64,000 nt of DNA from Bifidobacterium bohemicum DSM 22767. GTDB taxonomy: Bacteria > Actinomycetota > Actinomycetes > Actinomycetales > Bifidobacteriaceae. The DNA lies in the NCBI RefSeq assembly GCF_000741525.1, contig NZ_JGYP01000005.1:1-64000 (forward strand), in the 5' to 3' direction. The notes under the pieces were generated by a model. That model saw only the letters and a program-made list of their open reading frames with translations. It was not told the origin of the DNA and did no database searches. Shown in pieces: positions 1-8,445 of the stretch (positions are counted from its first letter, which is position 1; each line of letters starts with the position of its first letter). The position numbers were made by a program, and so were the translations under genes.

Positions 1-2227
1 GTGGTTGTACTTCGACGACGGGATTGTATGGCGCCAGACCGAACCACTTGACCGGCGAACCCGCGAAACGCCGGATCGCGTACTTCATCTTCAGACTCAA
101 CGCCTCACGGGCCGACAGCTTCGACTCCGGCATCAACGCCTTATGGATCAGCACATACCGCACCGTGCCGATATCCGGATCCGCATCCACCTTCGGATAC
201 ACCGACACCTGCGCCGGCAACTCCCCCGTCGCCGACAGATCATGCATCACCTGATGGATGTACGCCGGAATCGACTGCGACACCTTGAACCCCAGACGGA
301 TACGCACCCGGAACATATAGTCCGTGCCGAAATCCTCCACCGAATACTCACGCGTGAACGGCTCGTCCGTGGTCACCACCGACACCGCCCACCACGCACG
401 CGCACGCTTCGGATGGTCCGCGAAGATCGAGAAGAAGATGTCCGTGTCCAACCGGCGCATCTCGCAATCCGACGTCAGATACACGATGTTGTCCGCGAAA
501 TACGGCAGACGGAAATCATCATGCAGCTTCGCCAACGCCGGCTTGAAATCACGGGCCCGCATATGCCGACGCTGGCTCCGCTCGATCTTCGTGCCGTCAT
601 TCCACGTCACCATCACCAACAGAATCAACGCAGTCAACAACATCGTAAACCAACCACCACGAAGGAACTTCGACATGGACGCGATGAAGAAAAGGGTCTG
701 AATGGCAATGAAAATAACGAAGAACACGCCCGCGATCACATGGTAGTGCTTATACCACAAATAGACCGAAAGCAAGATCGTGGTGGTGATCATGGTGATG
801 GTCAGGGCCAGTCCGTAGGCGGCGGAGATATGCTCCGAATCCTTGAACAGGGCCAGCACCATCAACGTCGCCACGCACAGGACCACGTTCACCACCGGAA
901 TATACAGCTGCCCACGCGTACGCGACGGATACCGCACCTGAAGATGCGGCATCCAGTTCAGACCCGTCGCCTCCGACACCATCGTGAACGCGCCCGTGAT
1001 CAACGCCTGCGACGCGATCACGCCCGCCGCCACCGACAGCACCACGCCCACATACCGCACGCCCGGGCTCATCATCTCGAAGAACGGATTCACGTTGACC
1101 AACGCCGCATCGCCCCGGTTGCGCAGCATCCACGCGCCCTGCCCGAAATAGTTGAACACCAGCGCCACGAAGATGAACGGCCACGTGAAATAGATGTTCC
1201 CACGACCCACATGACCCATATCCGAATACAACGCCTCCGCACCAGTAGTCGAAAGAAACACCGTACCCATGATGGCGAGGCCGGCCATATTATGCGAGCT
1301 GAAAAGGAATTCGATGCCGTACACGGGGTTGGCGGCTTCGAAAATGCTCCAATCACCGCCGATGTTGACGATGCCGGTTATCGCCAGGAAGGTGAACCAC
1401 ACAAGCACGACCGAACCGAACACCTTGCCGATGCTCTCCGTGCCACGCGACTGCACACAGAACAACAATACGATGATGACAACGGTGATAACCAGCGAAA
1501 TGCTGCCATTCTCATGGAATGCAGGCTCGAAAAGCGGGATGGTCTTCAGCCCCTCCACGGCCGACGAGATCGACACGGCGGGCGTGAGCACCGAATCGGC
1601 AAGGAACGCCGCACCACCAAGCATGGCGGGAACGACCAGCCACTTGCCGTGGTGGCGAATCAGCGAGAACAGCGCGAAGATGCCGCCCTCACCCTTGTTG
1701 TCAATGCGCATGGCGACCAACACGTATTTGACCGTCGTAATCAGCGTAATCGACCAGAAGACCAGTGACAATAGCCCCAGCACCGCAGGCCGGTCGATAT
1801 TGGTCAGTCCGCCCTGCCCGGCAAGGAAGGTCTGCGCCGTATACAGCGGCGACGTGCCGATGTCGCCATACACCACACCCAGCGCAACAACCGACATCGC
1901 CAGCGTGACCCGATCTGGGCTGGACTGTATCTTGTGCCACCATCGTCCGACCGGGCCGCGCGAAGGAACCTTGGCGAGCTTCTCAGCCTCCTCGGCCTCC
2001 TCCTCATGCAGTTTCTCAATCTGTTCACGCTCTTCGTTGGTCAGCGTACGAGCCGAAACCCTCGGGGCATTGGTGAAGGTATCCGCACGGAGCAATGCCC
2101 GTTTTTCAGCGCGGGCCTTCTGCTCCTCACGAGTCACCGACCTATTATTATTCTTGTTACGTTTTTTGGGTTTTGTACCCTGTTTTTCTGCGCCTGTGTC
2201 ATGTCCACTACTATGCGACTGCGCCAT
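1..2227 (-). CDS. kup: KUP-family potassium uptake protein, 3' end cut by window
   Basis: Potassium importer of the KUP/HAK/KT family, an integral membrane protein. Reading the minus strand from an ATG at 2225-2227, preceded by GGAGGAC, gives one open frame to the left edge (about 742 codons), so the C-terminus and stop are outside the window. The first ~110 residues are a charged cytoplasmic extension rich in K, E and R, longer than usual. The family core then starts with VVYGDIGTSPLY, followed by many hydrophobic segments (VKYVLVAMRIDNKGEGG, GADALYSDMGHVG-like GAEALYSDMGHVG) and the hydrophilic C-terminal domain. Nothing in the neighbourhood suggests an operon: the next gene is separate. 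The long plus-strand frame over this region is an antisense shadow. The family call is safe; transport energetics are inferred from the family. Confidence 0.93.
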   Translation of the reverse strand, partial: MAQSHSSGHDTGAEKQGTKPKKRNKNNNRSVTREEQKARAEKRALLRADTFTNAPRVSARTLTNEEREQIEKLHEEEAEEAEKLAKVPSRGPVGRWWHKIQSSPDRVTLAMSVVALGVVYGDIGTSPLYTAQTFLAGQGGLTNIDRPAVLGLLSLVFWSITLITTVKYVLVAMRIDNKGEGGIFALFSLIRHHGKWLVVPAMLGGAAFLADSVLTPAVSISSAVEGLKTIPLFEPAFHENGSISLVITVVIIVLLFCVQSRGTESIGKVFGSVVLVWFTFLAITGIVNIGGDWSIFEAANPVYGIEFLFSSHNMAGLAIMGTVFLSTTGAEALYSDMGHVGRGNIYFTWPFIFVALVFNYFGQGAWMLRNRGDAALVNVNPFFEMMSPGVRYVGVVLSVAAGVIASQALITGAFTMVSEATGLNWMPHLQVRYPSRTRGQLYIPVVNVVLCVATLMVLALFKDSEHISAAYGLALTITMITTTILLSVYLWYKHYHVIAGVFFVIFIAIQTLFFIASMSKFLRGGWFTMLLTALILLVMVTWNDGTKIERSQRRHMRARDFKPALAKLHDDFRLPYFADNIVYLTSDCEMRRLDTDIFFSIFADHPKRARAWWAVSVVTTDEPFTREYSVEDFGTDYMFRVRIRLGFKVSQSIPAYIHQVMHDLSATGELPAQVSVYPKVDADPDIGTVRYVLIHKALMPESKLSAREALSLKMKYAIRRFAGSPVKWFGLAPYNPVVEVQP

Positions 2228-2364
2228 GACGTGTCCTCCAAAGACAGGAAAGAACTTTTTCCCGCCAGCTCTCTATCTGCATCTTTTACTTACAAACCCA
2301 AAGGGATAGTCTAGCTAGGGGTGTCCCGAATGCCAAAAATCACTAATCTCTGAGCCGATAATCT

Positions 2365-3324
2365 TCACACGCCATAGACGGCCCTTGTGGTGCTGCGAGT
2401 CGCTTGGGCGACCTCGACGAGCGGCAGGTCGAGCGCTTCGGCCAGGGCCCGTAACGTGTAGGGAATCATGTATGGAGCATTGGTGCGGCCTCGATAGGGC
2501 ATGGGCGCGAGATAGGGTGCGTCCGTCTCGACCATGATGTGATCGAGGCCCACCACGGCGGCCGAGTCCCGAATCTGAGCGTTGCCCTTGAAACTCGCAG
2601 TGCCGGAAAAACTCAGGTACCAGCCATGTTCACAGGCAATTTGCGCGGTTTCGATGTCTCCGGACCAGCTGTGGAACACCGTGCGCTCGGGACTGCCGTC
2701 CTTCAGCAGCGTTTCGATGACCTCGCGGTGCGCGTCGCGGTCGTGAATCTGCATGGGCAGGTTGAGCTCCTTGGCCAAGGCGATGTGCGCGCGGAACGCC
2801 TCGCGTTGAATTTCGAGCGCCTCCGTACCGGTGCGGAACAAATCCATGCCGGTCTCCCCGATTGTCACGACCTGCCGAGGGTACTGTCGCGCCAGTCGCT
2901 CGACTTGTGCCAGAGCGTCTTCGAAGCTTGTTTCATGCCAAGGCTGATAGCGCACTGGCAGACCATCGGGACCAGCTGCACCGCGATGACCGTGCAGCAC
3001 GGCCTCGTTGGGGTGAATAGCCAGTCCTGCATGCACGACACCGGGGTGGTCGAGCGCCATTTGGACAGCGGTCATGAGGTCAGGCAGTTCACACCCCACG
3101 TCGATCACTCCCTCGACCCCCACCGCCTGGGCCTGTGCAAGCAGTTCGCCCACACCGTAGACGGGAACCGGCGCCTGACCGCGCTCGATCGCCTGCCGGT
3201 TCATCTCACGAGCGAAGGGCACCACGCTGGCCACATGCGTGTGGTCGTCCACCACCCGCACCCCTTCAGGCAACGCCTCCGGCGCCGGCGCCCAGCTTCT
3301 GTCACGATGTTTCGTCTTAGCCAT
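2365..3324 (-). CDS. TatD-family metal-dependent hydrolase
   Basis: Predicted TatD/YcfH-type nuclease or hydrolase (amidohydrolase-fold TIM barrel, two metals), cytoplasmic. Visible family marks are the N-terminal metal motif as DDHTHV (variant of D-x-H-x-H), GVIDVGC, AIHPNEA, VTIGETGMDLF, LPMQIHDRDAH, FHSWSGD and the C-terminal VETDAPYLAPMPYRGRTN. These are in the normal order over 319 residues. The frame stays open to a GTG at 3420, but I prefer the ATG at 3322-3324 because it gives family-like length and the added 32 residues show no conservation-like features. Neither start has a strong ribosome binding site. In actinobacteria this gene often lies close to metG and rsmI; here metG is about 38 kb away. 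The physiological substrate is unknown. Confidence 0.88.
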   Translation of the reverse strand: MAKTKHRDRSWAPAPEALPEGVRVVDDHTHVASVVPFAREMNRQAIERGQAPVPVYGVGELLAQAQAVGVEGVIDVGCELPDLMTAVQMALDHPGVVHAGLAIHPNEAVLHGHRGAAGPDGLPVRYQPWHETSFEDALAQVERLARQYPRQVVTIGETGMDLFRTGTEALEIQREAFRAHIALAKELNLPMQIHDRDAHREVIETLLKDGSPERTVFHSWSGDIETAQIACEHGWYLSFSGTASFKGNAQIRDSAAVVGLDHIMVETDAPYLAPMPYRGRTNAPYMIPYTLRALAEALDLPLVEVAQATRSTTRAVYGV

Positions 3325-3523
3325 AACGCCTGATTCTAGTCGTCTGACCCCACGCATCGAGTGACGCGGAAAGATCCCGCCTTTATCCTGACCCGAATCC
3401 ATCCGCAAACGCATAGACACCCGAAGTGATCAGCTCTGCGCATTGCACAAATCTCATCCGCCGTGTCCTGGTTTTGGTCTCAAACGAAGCATGTCATCCA
3501 CGATATCCGGTAGTATGGTACAT

Positions 3524-3535
3524 ACAACGTTGTAA
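3524..3535. promoter_or_regulatory. LacI-type operator upstream of GH51 gene
   Basis: Perfect 12-bp palindrome TACAACGTTGTA, 46 bp upstream of the arabinofuranosidase start. It lies just downstream of a possible -10 element (TAGTAT, 3512-3517). The same palindrome, exact or nearly so, recurs at 23168, 23199, 24308, 24331, 27790, 29222, 29400 and 29428. The central CG flanked by inverted arms is the usual form of a LacI-family operator. The likely ligand is the regulator encoded at 28092-29168 (inference). Confidence 0.75.
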
Positions 3536-3580
3536 AAAAAAAGAACCGGATCTATCCGATTCATCAGATAAAGGAGCAGG

Positions 3581-5125
3581 ATGGCTGCGATGTCATGCAC
3601 ACAAAAGGCACAGCTCATCGTCGACGAGGATTTCGAAATAGGTCAGGTGAACGACCGCCTATTCGGCTCGTTCGTAGAGCATTTGGGACGCTGCGTATAT
3701 ACGGGTCTCTACGAACCCGGTCATCCCACAGCCGACGCCAACGGATTCCGGCGGGACGTCATCGACTTGGTACGCGAACTGGGCGCAACCACCATCCGTT
3801 ATCCTGGCGGCAACTTTGTCTCCGGCTACCGGTGGGAGGACGGCGTCGGGCCGAAAGGTGGCCGTCCACGTCGGCTCGACGAGGCTTGGCACTCCACCGA
3901 AACCAACCAGTTCGGCCTGCATGAGATGGCGACCTGGCTCGACACCGTGGGCGGCAACGAGCTGATGGAGGCGGTGAACCTCGGCACGCGTGGGCTCGAA
4001 GACGCACTCGACCTGCTGGAATATGCCAACATTCCCGGAGGCACGGCGCTTTCCGAAGCCCGCAGGGCCAACGGCGCGGACGAACCCTTCAACATCCGCA
4101 TGTGGTGCCTGGGCAACGAGATGGACGGCCCTTGGCAAATGGGGCATAAGTCGGCCGAAGACTACGGCACGCTGGCAGCGTCGGTCGCACGCGGCATGCG
4201 ACAGATCGACCCCGACCTTGAGCTGGTGGTGTGCGGCTCCTCGGCCCACAACATGCCCACCTTCGGCAGCTGGGAGGAGACGGTGCTGACCAAGGCGTAC
4301 GACCTAGTGGACTTCGTGTCGTGCCACGCGTATTACGAACCGCATGACGGAGATATGGCCAGCTTCCTCGCCTCCGGGGTGGATATGGACGGGTTCATTA
4401 AGGACGTGGCCGCGCTCATCGCCGCCAGCAAGGCGCGCCTCAAGAGCAAGCACGACGTCTACATCTCCTTCGACGAGTGGAACGTGTGGTACCAGAGCGC
4501 CGAGGCGAGCCGCAACCCGGAGGGCATCGGCAACTGGCCGGTCGCCCCGCATCTGCTTGAGGACGTTTACTCCGTGGCCGACGCCGTGGTTTTCGGAGAC
4601 CTTATGATCACGCTGCTGAAGAACGCGGACCACGTACGCTCGGCAAGCCTGGCCCAGCTGGTCAACGTCATCGCGCCGATCATGACCGAACCGGGTGGTC
4701 CCGCTTGGCGGCAGACCACGTTCTACCCCTTCTCGACCGTTGCGCGGCTGGCCAAGGGCGGCACCGTGCTGGAGCCGAAGCTCGAATCGACGCAGGTGGA
4801 AACCGGTCAGTACGGCTCGGTGGACACCGTGGACTCCGTGGCGGTGCGTGGCGCGGACGGCTCGATTTCCGTATTTGCCGTCAACCGTTCACTCGACGAG
4901 GCCGCCGAATTCGAAGTGAGTCTGCCTGAAAGTCTGTCGGACCTCGGCTCCCGGACACTGACGGCCTCGACCCTGCACGACGACGACATCCACACCCGCA
5001 ATACGTTGGAATCACAGAACCGGGTAGTGCCGAAGACCAACACGACCGCCAAGTTTGACCCCGCGAGGCGCACGGTGAACATCACTCTGCCGCCGGTTTC
5101 ATGGACGGCGATTCATCTGTCATAA
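3581..5125 (+). CDS. abfA: GH51 alpha-L-arabinofuranosidase
   Basis: Removes terminal alpha-L-arabinofuranosyl groups from arabino-oligosaccharides. There is no signal peptide, so it should act in the cytoplasm on imported substrates. The 514 residues match GH51 along their length: GSFVEHLGRCVYTGLYEPGH near the N-terminus, TIRYPGGNFVSGYRWEDGVGP, the acid/base glutamate E180 in CLGNEMDGPW, the nucleophile E299 in SFDEWNVWY, and a beta-sandwich C-terminus ending in PPVSWTAIHLS. An AGGAG lies 5 bp before the chosen ATG. It stands alone on the plus strand behind a perfect TACAACGTTGTA operator and before a hairpin, so it appears monocistronic and controlled by the arabinan LacI regulator. The gene symbol follows common use. 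Confidence 0.95.
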   Translation: MAAMSCTQKAQLIVDEDFEIGQVNDRLFGSFVEHLGRCVYTGLYEPGHPTADANGFRRDVIDLVRELGATTIRYPGGNFVSGYRWEDGVGPKGGRPRRLDEAWHSTETNQFGLHEMATWLDTVGGNELMEAVNLGTRGLEDALDLLEYANIPGGTALSEARRANGADEPFNIRMWCLGNEMDGPWQMGHKSAEDYGTLAASVARGMRQIDPDLELVVCGSSAHNMPTFGSWEETVLTKAYDLVDFVSCHAYYEPHDGDMASFLASGVDMDGFIKDVAALIAASKARLKSKHDVYISFDEWNVWYQSAEASRNPEGIGNWPVAPHLLEDVYSVADAVVFGDLMITLLKNADHVRSASLAQLVNVIAPIMTEPGGPAWRQTTFYPFSTVARLAKGGTVLEPKLESTQVETGQYGSVDTVDSVAVRGADGSISVFAVNRSLDEAAEFEVSLPESLSDLGSRTLTASTLHDDDIHTRNTLESQNRVVPKTNTTAKFDPARRTVNITLPPVSWTAIHLS

Positions 5126-5143
5126 GAGTAGCGGCACCTTGGC

Positions 5144-5194
5144 GCAAACCCCCGACCGCACAGGCATCACAGCATGATTGCGATCGGGGCTTGC
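5144..5194 (+). terminator. Terminator-like hairpin after GH51 gene
   Basis: Imperfect inverted repeat starting 19 bp after the stop codon. The left arm 5144-5160 (GCAAACCCCCGACCGCA) pairs with the right arm 5176-5194, which contains TGCGATCGGGGCTTGC. A T-tract is lacking, so it is a weak or rho-assisted terminator at best. Confidence 0.45.
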
Positions 5195-5371
5195 CCATCC
5201 ACCGCCACGAATCCGACACACCGTCCCGCTCTTCCCATCGAGCATAAACGTGATATGCCAGCATTGAACCACACAAACTGACTTGCAAATAAGCAGGTTG
5301 GTCATCCCGACGCTACAGATCGCACGTAGGGCTTACTCAAGCCTACCGGCACGCGGCACGGGCGACGACCG

Positions 5372-6626
5372 CTAACCACGTCCGTACGGGTGACCGATCA
5401 GATCCTCCAACACCTCACGGTCGGCTTGATCCACCTCGGTTCGAGAACCACCCGAACGTACCCGCTCGACTTCTGCGAGTGCTATGACGTCGATACGCTT
5501 GTTGAGGTTGAAGCGGCGGACGATCAGCCGGCAGACCACAACCGAAATGGCGTACCAGCCGAATACGAATGCGGCCGGACCGTTTTGTACCAAGGGCGTT
5601 TGCTCATGCAATGCCGTATTGAAACCGACGGCGCCCAGCACCCCCCTACGATAAGGAAGGCCAGACCGCTGGTGATTTGACGGAAGAAGCCCTGCAACCC
5701 TGAGAAGGTGGAGCCGCGATATCGCCGTGTAACCACCTGATCGACATCGGCGATGAATGGGAACACGGCCCACGGCAGGTAGCCGATCATCCCTTTGAAG
5801 CAGAAGAACCAAAGCGCTCCGGTCACGGCGAATGCCGTCCACCAAGGCTCGGGCAGCGTTTCGAGCATTCTCCAGGCGAGGGAAATCCACGCGAGCCGGA
5901 CCAAGCAACCGGTGAAGCCGACGACATTCAGCCGTTTCGGACCGATTTTGGTCATGGCCGCGCCAAAAAGCGGGGTCAGCGGTGTGGAGATGATGCCGGC
6001 GCTCAGAAGCAGCGAGGCGAATGCGGCAATCTTGTTCCAGTCGTAGATGATGAAGAACAGGAACGTCTGACCAAGCAAGTCCCCGGCGGTGAGAATCAGC
6101 AGGTAGATGGCAAGATGGTGGCGGAAAACGACAAGTTTCAGCGTGCTGGCGTATTCGCCCGCCACATGCACGAGACGGTGCCACCAGCCGCGTAACCCAA
6201 CGTGTGCCGAATGTGTGTTGCGACTCTCGCCGAAACCAACATCCTGCGGAGTCATCTCCCACGTGGCGCATCATCAGGCGAACAGCTGCGACACCGCCAC
6301 CCACAACACATACGCCCCGCGTACATCGCAAGCGGCAGATCCGGCACCCACATCAGCATGCCGATCAGCAGGAACGGCATCGTCGGAAGCATGAAGAAGT
6401 GCCTGCGCCCGAAGCGTCTGCCCACGCCAAACAGGAAGAGGTTGCCGTCCAGAACGCCGAACACCAGCGCCGAGATGCCACTGATAACGACGCTGAGCCC
6501 GAGCACGGATTGCGCTGCGGTGATCGGCATGCCATATCCGATTGCGTCAAGCAGAGTGACGGGCGCATTGCGGTGCGCCCGATAGGGTTGATGACCGATA
6601 TTTCGCAGAACATCTCGGACTTTCAC
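5372..6626 (-). pseudogene. Broken GPH-type (MFS) sugar symporter
   Basis: Remnant of a glycoside-pentoside-hexuronide:cation symporter, a 12-helix sugar transporter. The pieces are collinear but in three frames. Frame one (GTG at 6626) holds VISGISALVFGVL and FGRRHFFMLPTMP and ends near 6318. Frame two gives AYVLWVAVSQLFA, then a double stop (TGATGA, 6271-6276), then a long central piece with the family-like FPFIADVDQVVTRRYRGSTF near 5730. Frame three gives the last ~80 residues with FVFGWYAISVVVCRLIVRRFNL. The shifts fall at a four-C run (6315-6318, one base short) and a six-C run (5641-5646), both typical of slippage or sequencing error. The double stop is a separate lesion, so the gene is probably dead. 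Placement after the GH27 gene implies a former arabinoside transporter. Confidence 0.85.
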
Positions 6627-6759
6627 AACGTGTTTCGGTTTTATGAACTGCTTTTTATCCTTCGCTCCGCCCGGCCGTCATCGACACGGACGGCGACACC
6701 GGTGGGCCGACGACATGGAGCGACACCGCTTCACCGTCATGAACCGGTCCACACAACAA

Positions 6760-6787
6760 CCGGCAAGCGTCGAATCACGTTTGCCGG
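6760..6787 (-). terminator. Hairpin at end of arabino-oligosaccharide operon
   Basis: CCGGCAAGCG at 6760-6769 is matched by CGTTTGCCGG at 6778-6787: a 10-bp stem with one wobble pair and an 8-base loop. It begins directly after the GH27 stop codon (6789-6791). It is the probable end of the eight-gene minus-strand operon. No clear T-tract follows. Confidence 0.6.
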
Positions 6788-6788
6788 A

Positions 6789-8234
6789 TCACGCATTGTC
6801 CAACGCAAACCAGAGGACGCCATGGGAAGGGACGACACCACGAATCACGCGATCGCGGCCCTCGCCGTCGATACTGGCCACATGAGTCGAGCTCCCCGCT
6901 CCGTCAGAAGCCGATGATCGGCCACCATCCTTGACGTCCTCGAACAAATCGGTCAGGCACCAAGGCTCATTCGCCCTGTCCAAACCTACAAGCGCCTTGA
7001 GTTCAACATGTCCCTCGAGTTCATAATCGTCGTCTCCGGTCCAGAAGATTGCGGCATACCGGCCGTTCGGGTGCGCCGATACGGTGCCATCGGCCCAGTC
7101 AGCAGCATCCGCGGCCCACACAATAAGGTCGCCACGGTACGATTCCGGATGGTCGTACCCCTGCGCGTATATCCGCTCACGCGCCACCTCGCGGTTGTGC
7201 GTCGATCCGGCGGTCACCTCACGCAACGCCGGGTTGGCGAGCATCGCTATCGTCTCCGGGGTGCTGGTGGGGAGGTCGCCGCCGACCATCAGCGGCGAGC
7301 GCCCCATCGCCCAAAGGGTCAGCAGTGTGCGGCGTTCGTCATGCGTCAGCCGGCTGTCGCGATCGGCGCCGACATGGGCACGAAGGCCTATATGCCCCAG
7401 CGGCAGCATGTCCGCGTCAGCCCAGTGCCCGGTCTGCTGCAGGGGCGCCCATCGCGCAAGCCGCGAAAACTGCTGGTACACATCGTCCCAACGATCCCAC
7501 AGGTCATCGGAGATACGCCACATCTGGGCGTTGCCGCGCAGAAAATCGACGTAGGTCGTGTTGTTCCACTGCCCGGGCGACAGCGACAGCGAGATGGGGT
7601 GGCCGTGGACATGCTCGGCCTTGGCGATGGCACGGTGATAGGCTTCAATCTCGTCGTCGTGGAACGGTGTCTGCATATCGTCCATCTTGAGGAAGTCAAC
7701 ACCCCAGGCCGCAAACTGGTCGACCTGCGCGTCATACCATGCCTGCGCGCCGGGATGGGACTGGTTCAACCCATAGTTATCAGGATTCCACACGCACACG
7801 TGATCGAGATCCGCCACATCCTTAGCGGTATATTGCGTATCTTTGACCGGCAGGTTCCGTTCGACCGCCAGCTTCGGGATGCCCCGCATCATGTGCAGGC
7901 CGAACTTCAGACCCAGCTCGTGGACACGCGAGGCAATCGACGCGAAGCCATGTCCGTCGGCAGCGCTCGGAAACCGACCCGTGTCAGGCATCTGACGGCC
8001 GTATTCGTCAAGCACCAGTGGCGCGCCGACGTTATAATTGTGGGCCGCGGCGGTCGGGTCATACCAATCGATGTCCACCACCACCGTATCCCAGCCGAAG
8101 GCCTTCAAACGCGCCGCCATGAACTCCGCATTGGACATCAGCTCACCCTCCGTAAGCGACGAACCATAGGAATCCCAACTGTTCCAGCCCATCGGCGGAC
8201 GTAACGCATTATCGAAATTATTAATCAGAACCAT
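6789..8234 (-). CDS. GH27 glycosidase (alpha-galactosidase / beta-L-arabinopyranosidase)
   Basis: Retaining GH27 enzyme of 481 residues, without a signal peptide. Visible marks are PPMGWNSWDSYG at the start, TVVVDIDWYDP in place of the classic IDDCW-like strand, FGLHMMRGIPK, and FLKMDD with the likely nucleophile D185. A C-terminal beta-domain follows. Family members cut terminal alpha-galactose or the sterically similar beta-L-arabinopyranose. The changed substrate-site strand and the surroundings (GH127, three GH43) favour an arabinose-type or plant side-chain substrate, but this is inference. The start at 8234 has GAGGGAG upstream; the frame extends further without support. It is the last gene of the operon, 211 bp after the GH127 gene. 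Confidence 0.85.
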   Translation of the reverse strand: MVLINNFDNALRPPMGWNSWDSYGSSLTEGELMSNAEFMAARLKAFGWDTVVVDIDWYDPTAAAHNYNVGAPLVLDEYGRQMPDTGRFPSAADGHGFASIASRVHELGLKFGLHMMRGIPKLAVERNLPVKDTQYTAKDVADLDHVCVWNPDNYGLNQSHPGAQAWYDAQVDQFAAWGVDFLKMDDMQTPFHDDEIEAYHRAIAKAEHVHGHPISLSLSPGQWNNTTYVDFLRGNAQMWRISDDLWDRWDDVYQQFSRLARWAPLQQTGHWADADMLPLGHIGLRAHVGADRDSRLTHDERRTLLTLWAMGRSPLMVGGDLPTSTPETIAMLANPALREVTAGSTHNREVARERIYAQGYDHPESYRGDLIVWAADAADWADGTVSAHPNGRYAAIFWTGDDDYELEGHVELKALVGLDRANEPWCLTDLFEDVKDGGRSSASDGAGSSTHVASIDGEGRDRVIRGVVPSHGVLWFALDNA

Positions 8235-8445
8235 ATCAACTCCCTCATCATCGAACATTTCTCCCTACTGTACCCAGTGCCACACAAACCACGATGACAT
8301 CGATTGACGACTCACATGACACGACGTACACATCGTTTTTCGCCATAAGGCATCCCGCTCGTAATCGACCCGTCCCGCAAGAGATGGTCAATGGGAACCG
8401 GCGTTTGCCCGTTCCCGTCCCCCGGAAACCAATACCTCCGTGGGA

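Noticed and set aside
5-1768. Long plus-strand open frame (587 codons) over kup
   Set aside because: Composition is Arg/His-rich and lacks any motif; it is the antisense of the well-supported kup frame.
2365-3420. Longer TatD start at GTG 3420
   Set aside because: Adds 32 residues without ribosome binding site or conserved text; ATG at 3324 gives family length.
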